From assembly GCA_902491625.1 (NCBI GenBank), contig CABUIO010000020.1, positions 1 through 40,693 of the forward strand: a stretch of 40,693 bases of DNA, written 5' to 3'. Shown piece after piece: positions 6,795 to 14,016 of the stretch; position 1 is the first letter of the stretch, and each line of letters opens with the position of its first letter. The notes under the pieces were generated by a model. It saw only the letters and a list, made by a program, of their open reading frames with translations. It had not been told where the DNA came from and ran no database searches. The position numbers were made by a program, and so were the translations under genes. Origin of the DNA: an uncultured Porphyromonadaceae bacterium. GTDB taxonomy: Bacteria > Bacteroidota > Bacteroidia > Bacteroidales > Muribaculaceae.

Positions 6795-8098
6795 GACTTC
6801 CCCGTCCCGGAGAACTGAAGGCTTTTGCGGCGGAGAGCGTGCGGCAGCTTGTCGAAGGCCCGCTCTACACGCTCGGCATCCGCGGCTATCGCCTCGGTGT
6901 GGCGTGTGTGTCGCCCCGCAACCGCAAGGCACGCCTGATGATGGAGGGACGCCGCCGCGTCTGGTCCACACTTGCCGCCAAGGTCAACCCCGACGACCGC
7001 AACATCTGGGTGCACGCCGCCTCGCTCGGCGAGTTCGAGCAGGGACGTCCTCTCATGGAAGCGCTGCGCCGCCGCCATCCCGACCGCAAGATCATCCTGA
7101 CATTCTTCTCCCCTTCCGGCTACGAGCCGCGCAAGGATTGGTCCGGCGCCGACTGCGTGGTCTACCTGCCGTTTGACACGCCGCGCAACGCCCGCCGCCT
7201 GATCCGCGCCATCAATCCCGAGATGGTCTTCTTCGTGAAATACGAGATCTGGCGCAATCTCCTCCATGCCCTTTACCGCCGCCGGATACCGACTTATCTC
7301 ATAAGCGCGGCCTTCACCCCGAAGCAGCGTTTCTTCCGCCGCAGCACGCGCTGGTATGCGCTGTGGCTCAAATGGTTCACACGCATTTTCGTGCAGGACG
7401 AGCGCAGCCGCAACCTCCTCGCGGGCATCGGCATCGACAACGCCGTCGTGGCCGGCGACACACGCTTCGACCGCGTCACCAACATCATGCGCACCACACG
7501 CGAAATTCCCGCACTTCAGGTGATGCGCGACGCCGCCGACACACCTCTCCTCATGGTCGGCAGCAGCTGGGAAGCGGACGAAAACCTCTACTTTCCCTGG
7601 CTGCGCGACAACAAAGGGAAAATCAGGGCTGTCATCGCGCCACACGAATTCGACGACCGCCGCATCGAGACGATGCGCAGCCTCCTCTCGCCGCTCAAAG
7701 TCGTGCTCATGTCGGAAGCGGAAGCCGCACCTGAAAAGGCAGCCGACGCCGACGTGTTGATAATCAACTGTTTCGGACTCCTGTCGTCAGCCTACCGCTA
7801 TGCCGACATGGCCTACGTCGGGGGAGGATTCGGCACAGGCATCCACAACATCAACGAGGCCGCAGTCTACGGCATACCGGTCGTGTTCGGTCCCAACCAC
7901 ACCCGGTTTCTTGAGGCTCAGGGACTTATCGACGCCGGAGGAGGATTCAGCGTCGCCGACGCAGCGCAGATCGCCGCGACTCTGACAGAGCTTAGCGGCG
8001 ACCCCGAACGGCGCCACACCGCCGGAGAACATGCCGCCGCCTACATCAAAGGCAACCTCGGCGCCACCGAGCGCATCCTCGCCACACTAAATCTCTAA
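6791..8098 (+). CDS. waaA: 3-deoxy-D-manno-octulosonic acid (Kdo) transferase
   Basis: A 435-residue family 30 glycosyltransferase that adds Kdo to lipid A precursor at the inner membrane, an essential step of LPS core assembly. Recognisable family blocks are WVHAASLGEFEQGRPL (about residues 72-87), the segment FFVKYEIWRNLL (about 140-151), LISAAFTPKQRFF, FVQDERSRNLL, and the C-terminal MAYVGGGFGTGIHNINEAAV with VVFGPNHTRFLEA. The weakly hydrophobic N-terminal 40 residues fit membrane association. It overlaps gltX by ATGA, a coupling of translation and envelope genes. Its TAA stop abuts a 205-bp inverted-repeat element and seems to be one copy of that element's target duplication. Confidence 0.94.
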   Translation: MRLPRPGELKAFAAESVRQLVEGPLYTLGIRGYRLGVACVSPRNRKARLMMEGRRRVWSTLAAKVNPDDRNIWVHAASLGEFEQGRPLMEALRRRHPDRKIILTFFSPSGYEPRKDWSGADCVVYLPFDTPRNARRLIRAINPEMVFFVKYEIWRNLLHALYRRRIPTYLISAAFTPKQRFFRRSTRWYALWLKWFTRIFVQDERSRNLLAGIGIDNAVVAGDTRFDRVTNIMRTTREIPALQVMRDAADTPLLMVGSSWEADENLYFPWLRDNKGKIRAVIAPHEFDDRRIETMRSLLSPLKVVLMSEAEAAPEKAADADVLIINCFGLLSSAYRYADMAYVGGGFGTGIHNINEAAVYGIPVVFGPNHTRFLEAQGLIDAGGGFSVADAAQIAATLTELSGDPERRHTAGEHAAAYIKGNLGATERILATLNL

Positions 8099-8303
8099 GA
8101 GTATGTTTACTTTTAAATGATTTTATCACAAATAAAGATTTTCGAGGGATTTCAGCGGGTCGAAGAGGAAGCGATGCGGGCATCGTGACCGATGAGACTC
8201 GCTGAAAGCGCCGGAAAGATCATTTGTGATGAAGTCAAAAATTCAGAAAACATACTCGGTTTAAAAGAGATAAGTTTAATTTGGTTTAAAAGTAAACATA
8301 CTC
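8099..8303. mobile_element. MITE-like element with 19-bp terminal inverted repeats
   Basis: GAGTATGTTTACTTTTAAA (8099-8117) is repeated exactly in inverse at 8285-8303. The element is flanked by TAA on both sides (8096-8098, which is the waaA stop codon, and 8304-8306), consistent with a 3-bp target-site duplication. There is no coding capacity. Nested inverted repeats lie inside: ATCACAAAT (8125-8133) with ATTTGTGAT (8222-8230), TTTCAGCG (8150-8157) with CGCTGAAA (8200-8207), and CGATG (8172-8176) with CATCG (8181-8185), so the whole can fold into a rod. CATACTC and GGTTTAAAAG recur near the right end at about 8251-8267. It looks like a non-autonomous transposable element; a transposase for it is not in the window. 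Confidence 0.75.
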
Positions 8304-8324
8304 TAAGCTTTTTTACATCCGGAA

Positions 8325-8356
8325 GTTGAAAAATCCGGAATTTCTGCCTATATTTG
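8325..8356 (+). promoter_or_regulatory. promoter of thiD and the thiamine cluster
   Basis: GTTG (8325-8328), 20 bases, then TATATTTG (8349-8356), a good consensus match. The predicted start near 8362 leaves a leader of about 12 bases before ATG 8375. That is far too short for a TPP riboswitch. Confidence 0.75.
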
Positions 8357-8374
8357 CAGAAACGCTAACGGTAA

Positions 8375-9205
8375 ATGGCTATGAGCAAACGTTACACCAC
8401 ACTTCTTACAATCGCCGGATCCGACAGTATCGGAGGAGCCGGCATTCAGGCCGACATCAAGACGGCATGTGCCCACGGCGTCTATGCCATGAGCGTCATC
8501 ACGGCGGTGACGGCGCAGAACACCCGAGGCGTGGATACTTTCCGCGCCGTCGAGCCGGATCTTCTCCGCGCACAGCTTAAGGCCGTTCTTTCGGATGTGA
8601 AACCTGACGCAGTGAAGATCGGCATGGTGCCCGACGCCGAATCGGTCGAAATCATCGCCGGCATGATCGGACGCCACAAGCTACACAACGTGGTGGTCGA
8701 TCCCGTGATGGTGTCGACCTCCGGCTCGCAGCTGAGCTGCGACGAGTCGGTCGATGCGATGAAGAAACTCCTTTTCCCTAAGGCCGACCTCGTGACGCCG
8801 AATGTCGACGAGGCATCGCGGCTGGCCAACATCAAGGTCGACGACAGCGTGAAGATGATGCTGGCCGCAATGGGCATCCTTGCCGACACACGTGCCGGCG
8901 CCGTGCTCGTGAAGTCGGGCGATCTGCGCATTGATTCCGGCAACACGGCCGACATTCTCTCGCGGCGTGGAATGCAGCCGGTGGAAATCGTGCACCGCCG
9001 CGTCAACACACGCAACACCCACGGCACAGGCTGTTCACTCTCCACGGCGATCGCCTGCGGCCTGGCAAAAGGATTGATGCTGGAGGAGGCCGTGAGGAAA
9101 GGGATCGACTGGGTGGTCGACGCCATTGAAGCCGGCAAGGACTATAAGCTTGGGAAAGGCCGCGGCCCGATCAACCATCTGACGGCCTGCGCTCCGGATG
9201 AATAA
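8375..9205 (+). CDS. thiD: hydroxymethylpyrimidine / phosphomethylpyrimidine kinase
   Basis: A 276-residue ribokinase-fold enzyme that phosphorylates HMP and HMP-P to HMP-PP, the pyrimidine half of thiamine. Typical blocks are TIAGSDSIGGAGIQADIKT (residues 11-29), a VVVDPVMVSTSG segment (about 108-119), LVTPNVDEASRL and the anion-hole/catalytic motif NTHGTGCSLSTAIA near residue 212. Length is normal. Start is ATG 8375 (MAMSKR); ATG 8381 (MSKR) is an equally possible start. It is the first gene of the thiamine cluster and ends 22 bases before the thiS start used here. Confidence 0.95.
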   Translation: MAMSKRYTTLLTIAGSDSIGGAGIQADIKTACAHGVYAMSVITAVTAQNTRGVDTFRAVEPDLLRAQLKAVLSDVKPDAVKIGMVPDAESVEIIAGMIGRHKLHNVVVDPVMVSTSGSQLSCDESVDAMKKLLFPKADLVTPNVDEASRLANIKVDDSVKMMLAAMGILADTRAGAVLVKSGDLRIDSGNTADILSRRGMQPVEIVHRRVNTRNTHGTGCSLSTAIACGLAKGLMLEEAVRKGIDWVVDAIEAGKDYKLGKGRGPINHLTACAPDE

Positions 9206-9227
9206 CAAATCAGAATTTACTGACAAT

Positions 9228-9431
9228 ATGAAGATTACAATAAACGATACAGTCTGCGACGTGCAGCCCCGCGCCTCGGTGGAGGATGTCGTGGCCATGA
9301 AGGGTCTCGCAGGCAAAGGGGGTGTGGCCGTCGCCGTCAACGGCAAGATAGTGCGCCGTGACGACTGGAGCACCCACACCCTCAATGACCTCGACAGCGT
9401 GCTGATCATAAATGCCGCTTATGGAGGTTAG
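9228..9431 (+). CDS. thiS: sulfur carrier protein ThiS
   Basis: A 67-residue ubiquitin-like sulfur carrier. It starts MKITIND and ends in NAAYGG, with the obligatory C-terminal Gly-Gly that is adenylated and thiocarboxylated before donating sulfur to ThiG. An in-frame ATG at 9198 would add ten residues and overlap thiD by 8 bases; I prefer ATG 9228 because the ThiS fold begins with the beta strand KITIND. It overlaps the next gene by 20 bases. ThiF, which activates ThiS, is not in the window. Confidence 0.93.
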   Translation: MKITINDTVCDVQPRASVEDVVAMKGLAGKGGVAVAVNGKIVRRDDWSTHTLNDLDSVLIINAAYGG

Positions 9432-10674
9432 CAATCCCAAGGACTATCCTGTGCGCTGGCTCAGCGTGGCGTTCACGCGGCCGGAGCCTGTCGCTGAAGG
9501 CGCCGAGACCGAGGCACGCCTGATCGAACGGATGCTGACGAGCGGCGCCGCCGACATCGTGCATCTGCGCAAACCCGGCGCGCCGGTGGAGTACCTTGCA
9601 GCTCTCCTCGACGCTTTGCCGGAAAGATGGCGCCGCAGAGTGATGCTGCACGACCATTTCGAACTCACCGGCCGTTTTGGTCTGCGAGGCGTTCAACTCA
9701 ACAGCCGCAACAGAGTGGCGCCTTCGGAGGCTGCGAGCACCAGCGTCTCGTGCCATACTCTCGAAGAGGTCGAATCGCTTGCCCAATCAGTCGGTTACGT
9801 CACTCTCTCGCCCATCTTCGACTCCATATCCAAGTCCGGCTATCGGGCAGCGTTTCCGCTCGAATCCGTAGCCGGAAAACTCCCCGCCGGAAAGGTCATC
9901 GCACTCGGCGGAGTGACTCCTGCCGACCTTTTCCGCCTCCGGCGCGCCGGATTCGCCGGAAGCGCCATGCTCGGCTGGTGGTGGCATGGCGATTTTGACC
10001 GGCGGCTGCGCGAGGCTTGCCTACGGCTGATGCTACTGCGATCCTTTCCACTGCTGCTCATCACCCACAGTGCCGACCCCGACGAAAATCTGCGTCAGGC
10101 CCGCGAAGCCTACGCCGGAGGATGCCGCTGGGTGCAGGTGCGCATGAAGGAGGGCACGACAGAGCAGCGTGCCGCCGTGGCAAAAGAGATAATGGCGCAA
10201 TGTCCGGGGATGCTGGTGTGCATCGACGACGACTGCGAGGCCGTGGCGCTCAGCGGCGCCCACGGCGTCCACCTCGGCAAACAGGATATCTCCACCCGCG
10301 AGGCGCGCGCCATCCTCGGCGACGCCCCGATCTTAGGACGCACGGCCAATAGTATCGGCGATATACAAGAAATCGCTGCCGAAGGAGGCGTCGACTATCT
10401 CGGCGTCGGGCCACTGCGGTTCACCACTACCAAACAGCGTCTCGCGCCGGTGCTCGGCTACGAAGGCTACCGTGAAATCGTCGCCGCCATGCGAGCAGAA
10501 GAGATTGATCTCCCGCTACTTGCCATCGGAGGCGTCACACCGCAGGATGTTCCGGAACTTCTTGCCGCCGGAGTCGACGGCATAGCCGTAAGCGGCGCCA
10601 TCAACAACGCCCCCGACCCTGCCGCCGCCACCCTCCGCTTCCTTGCCGCGCTCCGCAACCCTGACAAACCATGA
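9412..10674 (+). CDS. thiE: TenI-ThiE fusion, thiamine phosphate synthase
   Basis: A 420-residue protein made of two ThiE-fold barrels. Residues about 15-205 resemble the TenI-type paralogue of Bacteroidetes: DIVHLRKPGA, the block MLHDHFELTGRFGLRGVQLN, and FDSISKSGY. Residues about 210-415 carry the ThiE pattern: WVQVRMKEGT, IDDDCEAVALSGAHGVHLGK, then TANSIGDI, YLGVGPLRFTTTKQRLAP and the phosphate-binding AIGGVTPQDV and DGIAVSGAI. The second domain should join HMP-PP to thiazole phosphate; the first may aromatise or bind the thiazole, as proposed for TenI. Related genomes usually encode these separately, to my knowledge. Start ATG 9412 overlaps thiS by 20 bases (ATG 9421 would overlap by 11). 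The stop forms ATGA with the transposase gene. Confidence 0.9.
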   Translation: MPLMEVSNPKDYPVRWLSVAFTRPEPVAEGAETEARLIERMLTSGAADIVHLRKPGAPVEYLAALLDALPERWRRRVMLHDHFELTGRFGLRGVQLNSRNRVAPSEAASTSVSCHTLEEVESLAQSVGYVTLSPIFDSISKSGYRAAFPLESVAGKLPAGKVIALGGVTPADLFRLRRAGFAGSAMLGWWWHGDFDRRLREACLRLMLLRSFPLLLITHSADPDENLRQAREAYAGGCRWVQVRMKEGTTEQRAAVAKEIMAQCPGMLVCIDDDCEAVALSGAHGVHLGKQDISTREARAILGDAPILGRTANSIGDIQEIAAEGGVDYLGVGPLRFTTTKQRLAPVLGYEGYREIVAAMRAEEIDLPLLAIGGVTPQDVPELLAAGVDGIAVSGAINNAPDPAAATLRFLAALRNPDKP

Positions 10675-11273
10675 CTGAAAGAAAAGTCCTTAGAGTGCAG
10701 TGGCACGACTATAACAATGGAGTGTATTTTATAACCATCTGTACCTTTCAGAAAAAACACTTATTCGGTCATATATCAAAGGAAAGAATCCATTATACGA
10801 AAGAAGGCGAGATTGTCAGACAATGTATCAAAGCCATACCTTTCCATCATCGTCATGTGGAATTATGGAACTATGTTGTGATGCCCAACCATATTCATTT
10901 TGTCATCGCTGTAGGGGCGCAATATTTTGCGCCCACAAGAGCCGTTGACGCGCTCAGGGAAAGTCTTCAGCACGTCATGGTGCCCGCAACAACCGACAAT
11001 CTATCCAATGTCGGATGCATAAAACCTCCTCGGCATGGAGAGGCCTGTACCGATAACCATTTCAACTCCAAAGTCGCAGTAATTGTCCGCTCTTTCAAGG
11101 CTGCATGCACCATTGAGGTCAATCGTAATCTGCGGGCGCAAAAGCCCCTACAGATATGGCAACGCAATTACCATGAACATATAATCAGGGAGCAATATTC
11201 CTTTGACAATATCATGTATTACATAGACCACAACGTAGCGATGTGGGACTCCGATTGCTTTAACCGAACCTGA
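10671..11273 (+). CDS. REP-associated tyrosine transposase (RAYT, IS200-like Y1 family)
   Basis: A 200-residue protein with the features of the Transposase_17 / TnpA-REP group: VYFITICTFQKKHLFG near the N-terminus, the metal-binding HUH motif in MPNHIHFVI (His 74 and His 76), and a C-terminal NYHEHIIR with tyrosines that may include the nucleophile. These enzymes nick and rejoin single-stranded DNA at REP palindromes and usually move REPs, not themselves. Base composition is clearly more AT-rich than the flanking thi genes. It sits between thiE and thiG, starts with an ATGA overlap on the thiE stop, and contains a REP within its own coding sequence (10911-10934) and a degenerate one near its end. 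More REPs follow directly. It appears intact. Confidence 0.9.
   Translation: MTERKVLRVQWHDYNNGVYFITICTFQKKHLFGHISKERIHYTKEGEIVRQCIKAIPFHHRHVELWNYVVMPNHIHFVIAVGAQYFAPTRAVDALRESLQHVMVPATTDNLSNVGCIKPPRHGEACTDNHFNSKVAVIVRSFKAACTIEVNRNLRAQKPLQIWQRNYHEHIIREQYSFDNIMYYIDHNVAMWDSDCFNRT
10911..10934 (+). repeat. REP palindrome inside the transposase gene
   Basis: GTAGGGGCGCAA then TATTTTGCGCCC: an almost perfect palindrome with a GGGCGCAA / TTGCGCCC core. It is read in frame as VGAQYFAPT. The next 21 bases match those after the copy at 11280, so the true repeat unit is about 45 bases. Confidence 0.85.
11134..11151 (-). repeat. degenerate REP near the 3' end of the transposase gene
   Basis: GGGCGCAAAAGCCCCTAC resembles the copy at 11374-11397 with the centre of the palindrome deleted. 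The bases after it (CAGATATGGCAACGCAA) match those after 11397 (ATGCCTGGAAACGCAA), so it belongs to the same repeat family. Confidence 0.6.
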
Positions 11274-11279
11274 ATCGCC

Positions 11280-11303
11280 GTAGGGGCGCAATATTTTGCG
11301 CCC
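11280..11303 (+). repeat. REP palindrome downstream of the transposase
   Basis: Identical over 24 bases to the copy at 10911-10934, followed by GCAAAAGCCCCTGACGC, which resembles the flank of that copy. Together with the inverse copy at 11374 it forms a BIME-like pair. Confidence 0.88.
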
Positions 11304-11373
11304 GCAAAAGCCCCTGACGCACCCAGACGCAGTAATCCGGCAATATACCCTGAGCCGATCAATCATACTCGGC

Positions 11374-11397
11374 GGGCGCAAAATATTGCGCCCCTAC
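11374..11397 (-). repeat. REP palindrome, inverse orientation
   Basis: GGGCGCAAAATATTGCGCCC followed by CTAC is the exact reverse complement of the copies at 10911 and 11280. The copies at 11280 and 11374 face each other over about 70 bases, the classic arrangement of REPs beside a RAYT gene. Confidence 0.88.
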
Positions 11398-11471
11398 ATG
11401 CCTGGAAACGCAACTTGTGCCGAGGAATTGTAATCCGGCGAAAATTTAACTCTCGTATCCCGATTTATTAG

Positions 11472-11479
11472 TATATTTG
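11472..11479 (+). promoter_or_regulatory. -7 element of a likely internal promoter before thiG
   Basis: TATATTTG matches TAnnTTTG. The region 20 bases upstream (TTTAACTC, about 11445-11452) is only a poor -33 match. The predicted start near 11486 precedes ATG 11505. It would let thiG-thiC-thiH be transcribed despite the transposase and REPs upstream. Confidence 0.55.
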
Positions 11480-11504
11480 CACGAAAAGTTTTTTATGACG
11501 GATT

Positions 11505-12287
11505 ATGAACAATAACGATATACTGACTATCGGCGGACGCGAGTTCTCCTCGCGCCTGTTCGTGGGCACGGGCAAGTTCGCCTCGCCCGACATCATGCTG
11601 GAGGCGGTGAAAGCTTCCGGCTCGCAGATGATTACGGTGGCCATGAAGCGCATCAACATGCTCAACGAGGCTACCGACGAGATGCTTACGCACATCAACC
11701 GCGACCATGTGCAGCTGCTCCCAAACACTTCGGGCGTGCGCACTGCTGACGAAGCTGTCCTTGCCGCCCAGATGAGCCGCGAGATCTTCGGCACTCCTTT
11801 CATCAAGCTGGAGATCCATCCCGACCCGAAATATCTGATGCCGGATCCTGTCGAGACCCTTGAAGCCACGCGCCGACTGGCAGCGGAGGGTTTCACGGTG
11901 CTCCCCTACGTGCAGGCTGATCCGGTGCTGTGCAAGCGTCTGGAGGAGGTCGGCGCGGCTGCCGTCATGCCACTCGCGGCACCGATCGGCACCAACAAGG
12001 GACTCCGCACCCGCGATTTTCTTGAGATCATCATCGAACAGAGCAGCGTGCCTGTGGTCGTCGACGCCGGACTCGGCGCTCCGAGCCATGCTGCCGACGC
12101 CATGGAGATGGGCGCTGACGCCGTGCTCGTCAACACGGCTATCGCCATAGCCGACGATCCCGTGGCAATGGCGCGCGCCTTCGCCCTCGCCACCGAGGCC
12201 GGACGCATGGCCTACCTCGCCGGACTGGGCGAAACGAGCCGTTCGGCTCAGGCTTCGAGTCCACTCACAGCATTCCTCAACAGCTAA
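11505..12287 (+). CDS. thiG: thiazole synthase
   Basis: A 260-residue TIM-barrel enzyme that assembles the thiazole ring from deoxyxylulose 5-phosphate, ThiS-thiocarboxylate and dehydroglycine made by ThiH. Visible are the start block SRLFVGTGKF, the RIN and LLPNTSGVRTADEAV segments, the Schiff-base lysine in FIKLEIHPD (Lys101), AAAVMPLAAPIGTNKGL and VVVDAGLGAPSHAADAMEMG. Length and order are normal. It is 13 bases upstream of thiC and begins a fresh transcription unit after the REP region. An in-frame ATG ten bases upstream is not better placed; I keep 11505. Confidence 0.96.
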   Translation: MNNNDILTIGGREFSSRLFVGTGKFASPDIMLEAVKASGSQMITVAMKRINMLNEATDEMLTHINRDHVQLLPNTSGVRTADEAVLAAQMSREIFGTPFIKLEIHPDPKYLMPDPVETLEATRRLAAEGFTVLPYVQADPVLCKRLEEVGAAAVMPLAAPIGTNKGLRTRDFLEIIIEQSSVPVVVDAGLGAPSHAADAMEMGADAVLVNTAIAIADDPVAMARAFALATEAGRMAYLAGLGETSRSAQASSPLTAFLNS

Positions 12288-12300
12288 AAACATTCTTACC

Positions 12301-14016
12301 ATGAAAATAGAAAACATCGACGTCTCCTCATATCCCAACTCTGAAAAATTCTATGTCGCAGGCTCGCTTTTTCCCGACATCCGCGTCGGGATGCGCCGCG
12401 TACACCAGTATCCTACCGTCAGGATCGAGGACGGCAAACGCGTGGAATATCCCAACGAAGACATCGTCATCTACGACACGTCGGGTCCCTACACCGATCC
12501 GGAGGTGAAGATCGACCTCTACAAAGGTCTGCCGCGCACGCGCGAGGCGTGGGTGGAACGCCGCGGCGACACCGAACTCCTCGACGGAATCACGAGCGAA
12601 TACGGCCGCAAGCGCCTCGACGACAGCTCCCTCGACGAGATACGTTTCCCGGTGCGTCACCGTCCGCGCCGCGCCCTTGAAGGCAAGCGCGTCACTCAGA
12701 TGCATTACGCCCGCAAAGGTATCGTGACACCCGAGATGGAATATGTCGCCATCCGCGAGAACCTCGACAACGCTGCGCGCGGCATCAAGAGCTACATCAC
12801 GCCCGAATTCGTGCGCGACGAAGTAGCCGCCGGACGCGCCATCATAGCCGCCAACATCAACCATCCCGAGGCAGAGCCTATGGTCATCGGAAAGGCTTTT
12901 GCCGTGAAACTCAACACCAACATCGGCAATTCGGCACTCTCCTCCGGTATAGAAGAGGAAGTGGCCAAGGCTGTCTGGAGCTGCTACTGGGGCGGCGACA
13001 CGCTGATGGATCTCTCCACCGGCGACAATATCCACGAGACGCGCGAATGGATCATCCGCAACTGTCCGGTGCCGATGGGCACTGTGCCTATCTATCAGGC
13101 GCTTGAAAAAGTGCAGGGACGCGTGCAGGATCTCACGTGGGAGATCTACCGCGACACGCTCATCGAGCAGTGCGAGCAGGGTGTGGACTATTTCACCATC
13201 CACGCCGGAGCGCTTAAGGCTCATGCAGAGCTCCTCGATGAACGTCTCACGGGCTGCGTGAGCCGCGGAGGAAGCATCATGACGCAATGGTGTGTGCTCC
13301 ACGACGAGGAGAGCTTCCTCTACACGCATTTCGACGAGATCTGCGAGATTCTGAACAAATACGACGTGGCGGTCTCCTTAGGCGACGGAATGCGCCCGGG
13401 TTCAACCCACGACGCCAACGACCGCGCACAGTTCCTTGAACTGGACGTGCTCGGCGAACTGACCGCCCGCGCCTGGGAGCATGACGTGCAGGTGATCGTG
13501 GAAGGTCCAGGCCACGTGCCCATCAACAAGATCGAGGCCAACATGGACCGCCAGGTGAAGGCATGCCACTCGGCGCCCTTCTACACCCTCGGCCCGCTCA
13601 CCACCGACATAGCGCCCGGCTACGACCATATCACCTCCGCCATCGGCGCCGCCATCATCTCCACGCTCGGCACCGCCATGATATGCTATGTCACTCCCAA
13701 GGAACATCTCTCGCTCCCCACGCTTGAAGATGTGCGCGAAGGGGTGATAGCCTACAAGATCTCGGCTCACGCCGCCGACCTCGCCAAGGGTTTCCCCGGC
13801 GCCAACGTGCGTGACGACGCCCTCAGCAAGGCACGCTTCGAATTCCGCTGGAAAGATCAGTTCAACCTCTCACTCGACCCCGAGAAGGCGCGCCGCTACT
13901 ATCTCGAATCACGCCGCTCGGCGCCCGACGCCGACGACAAGTTCTGCACTATGTGCGGACCCAACTTCTGCGCGATGCGCATTTCGCAAAACATATCCGA
14001 AGAATGTCAGAAATAA
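12301..14016 (+). CDS. thiC: phosphomethylpyrimidine synthase
   Basis: A 571-residue radical-SAM enzyme that rearranges aminoimidazole ribotide to HMP-P, supplying the pyrimidine half to ThiD. Family blocks include KRVTQMHYARKGIVTPEMEY, VMPLAAP-free ThiC core segments such as NTNIGNSALSSGIEEEV, DLSTGDNIHETREWIIRN, GAIISTLGTAMICYVTP and the unusual C-terminal iron-sulfur motif CTMCGPNFC (Cys 549, 552, 557). Length is in the usual range. Thirteen bases separate it from thiG, and its last 13 bases overlap thiH. Confidence 0.97.
   Translation: MKIENIDVSSYPNSEKFYVAGSLFPDIRVGMRRVHQYPTVRIEDGKRVEYPNEDIVIYDTSGPYTDPEVKIDLYKGLPRTREAWVERRGDTELLDGITSEYGRKRLDDSSLDEIRFPVRHRPRRALEGKRVTQMHYARKGIVTPEMEYVAIRENLDNAARGIKSYITPEFVRDEVAAGRAIIAANINHPEAEPMVIGKAFAVKLNTNIGNSALSSGIEEEVAKAVWSCYWGGDTLMDLSTGDNIHETREWIIRNCPVPMGTVPIYQALEKVQGRVQDLTWEIYRDTLIEQCEQGVDYFTIHAGALKAHAELLDERLTGCVSRGGSIMTQWCVLHDEESFLYTHFDEICEILNKYDVAVSLGDGMRPGSTHDANDRAQFLELDVLGELTARAWEHDVQVIVEGPGHVPINKIEANMDRQVKACHSAPFYTLGPLTTDIAPGYDHITSAIGAAIISTLGTAMICYVTPKEHLSLPTLEDVREGVIAYKISAHAADLAKGFPGANVRDDALSKARFEFRWKDQFNLSLDPEKARRYYLESRRSAPDADDKFCTMCGPNFCAMRISQNISEECQK

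Noticed and set aside
5781..6971. 396-codon minus-strand frame opposite gltX
   Set aside because: Antisense shadow in high-GC coding DNA; gltX motifs are clear on the plus strand.
8099..8374. TPP riboswitch upstream of thiD
   Set aside because: The conserved CTGAGA and ACCTGA-type core is missing, and the structure is explained by terminal inverted repeats of a mobile element placed before the promoter.
12328..13329. 333-codon minus-strand frame opposite thiC
   Set aside because: Antisense shadow; no start context or domain.
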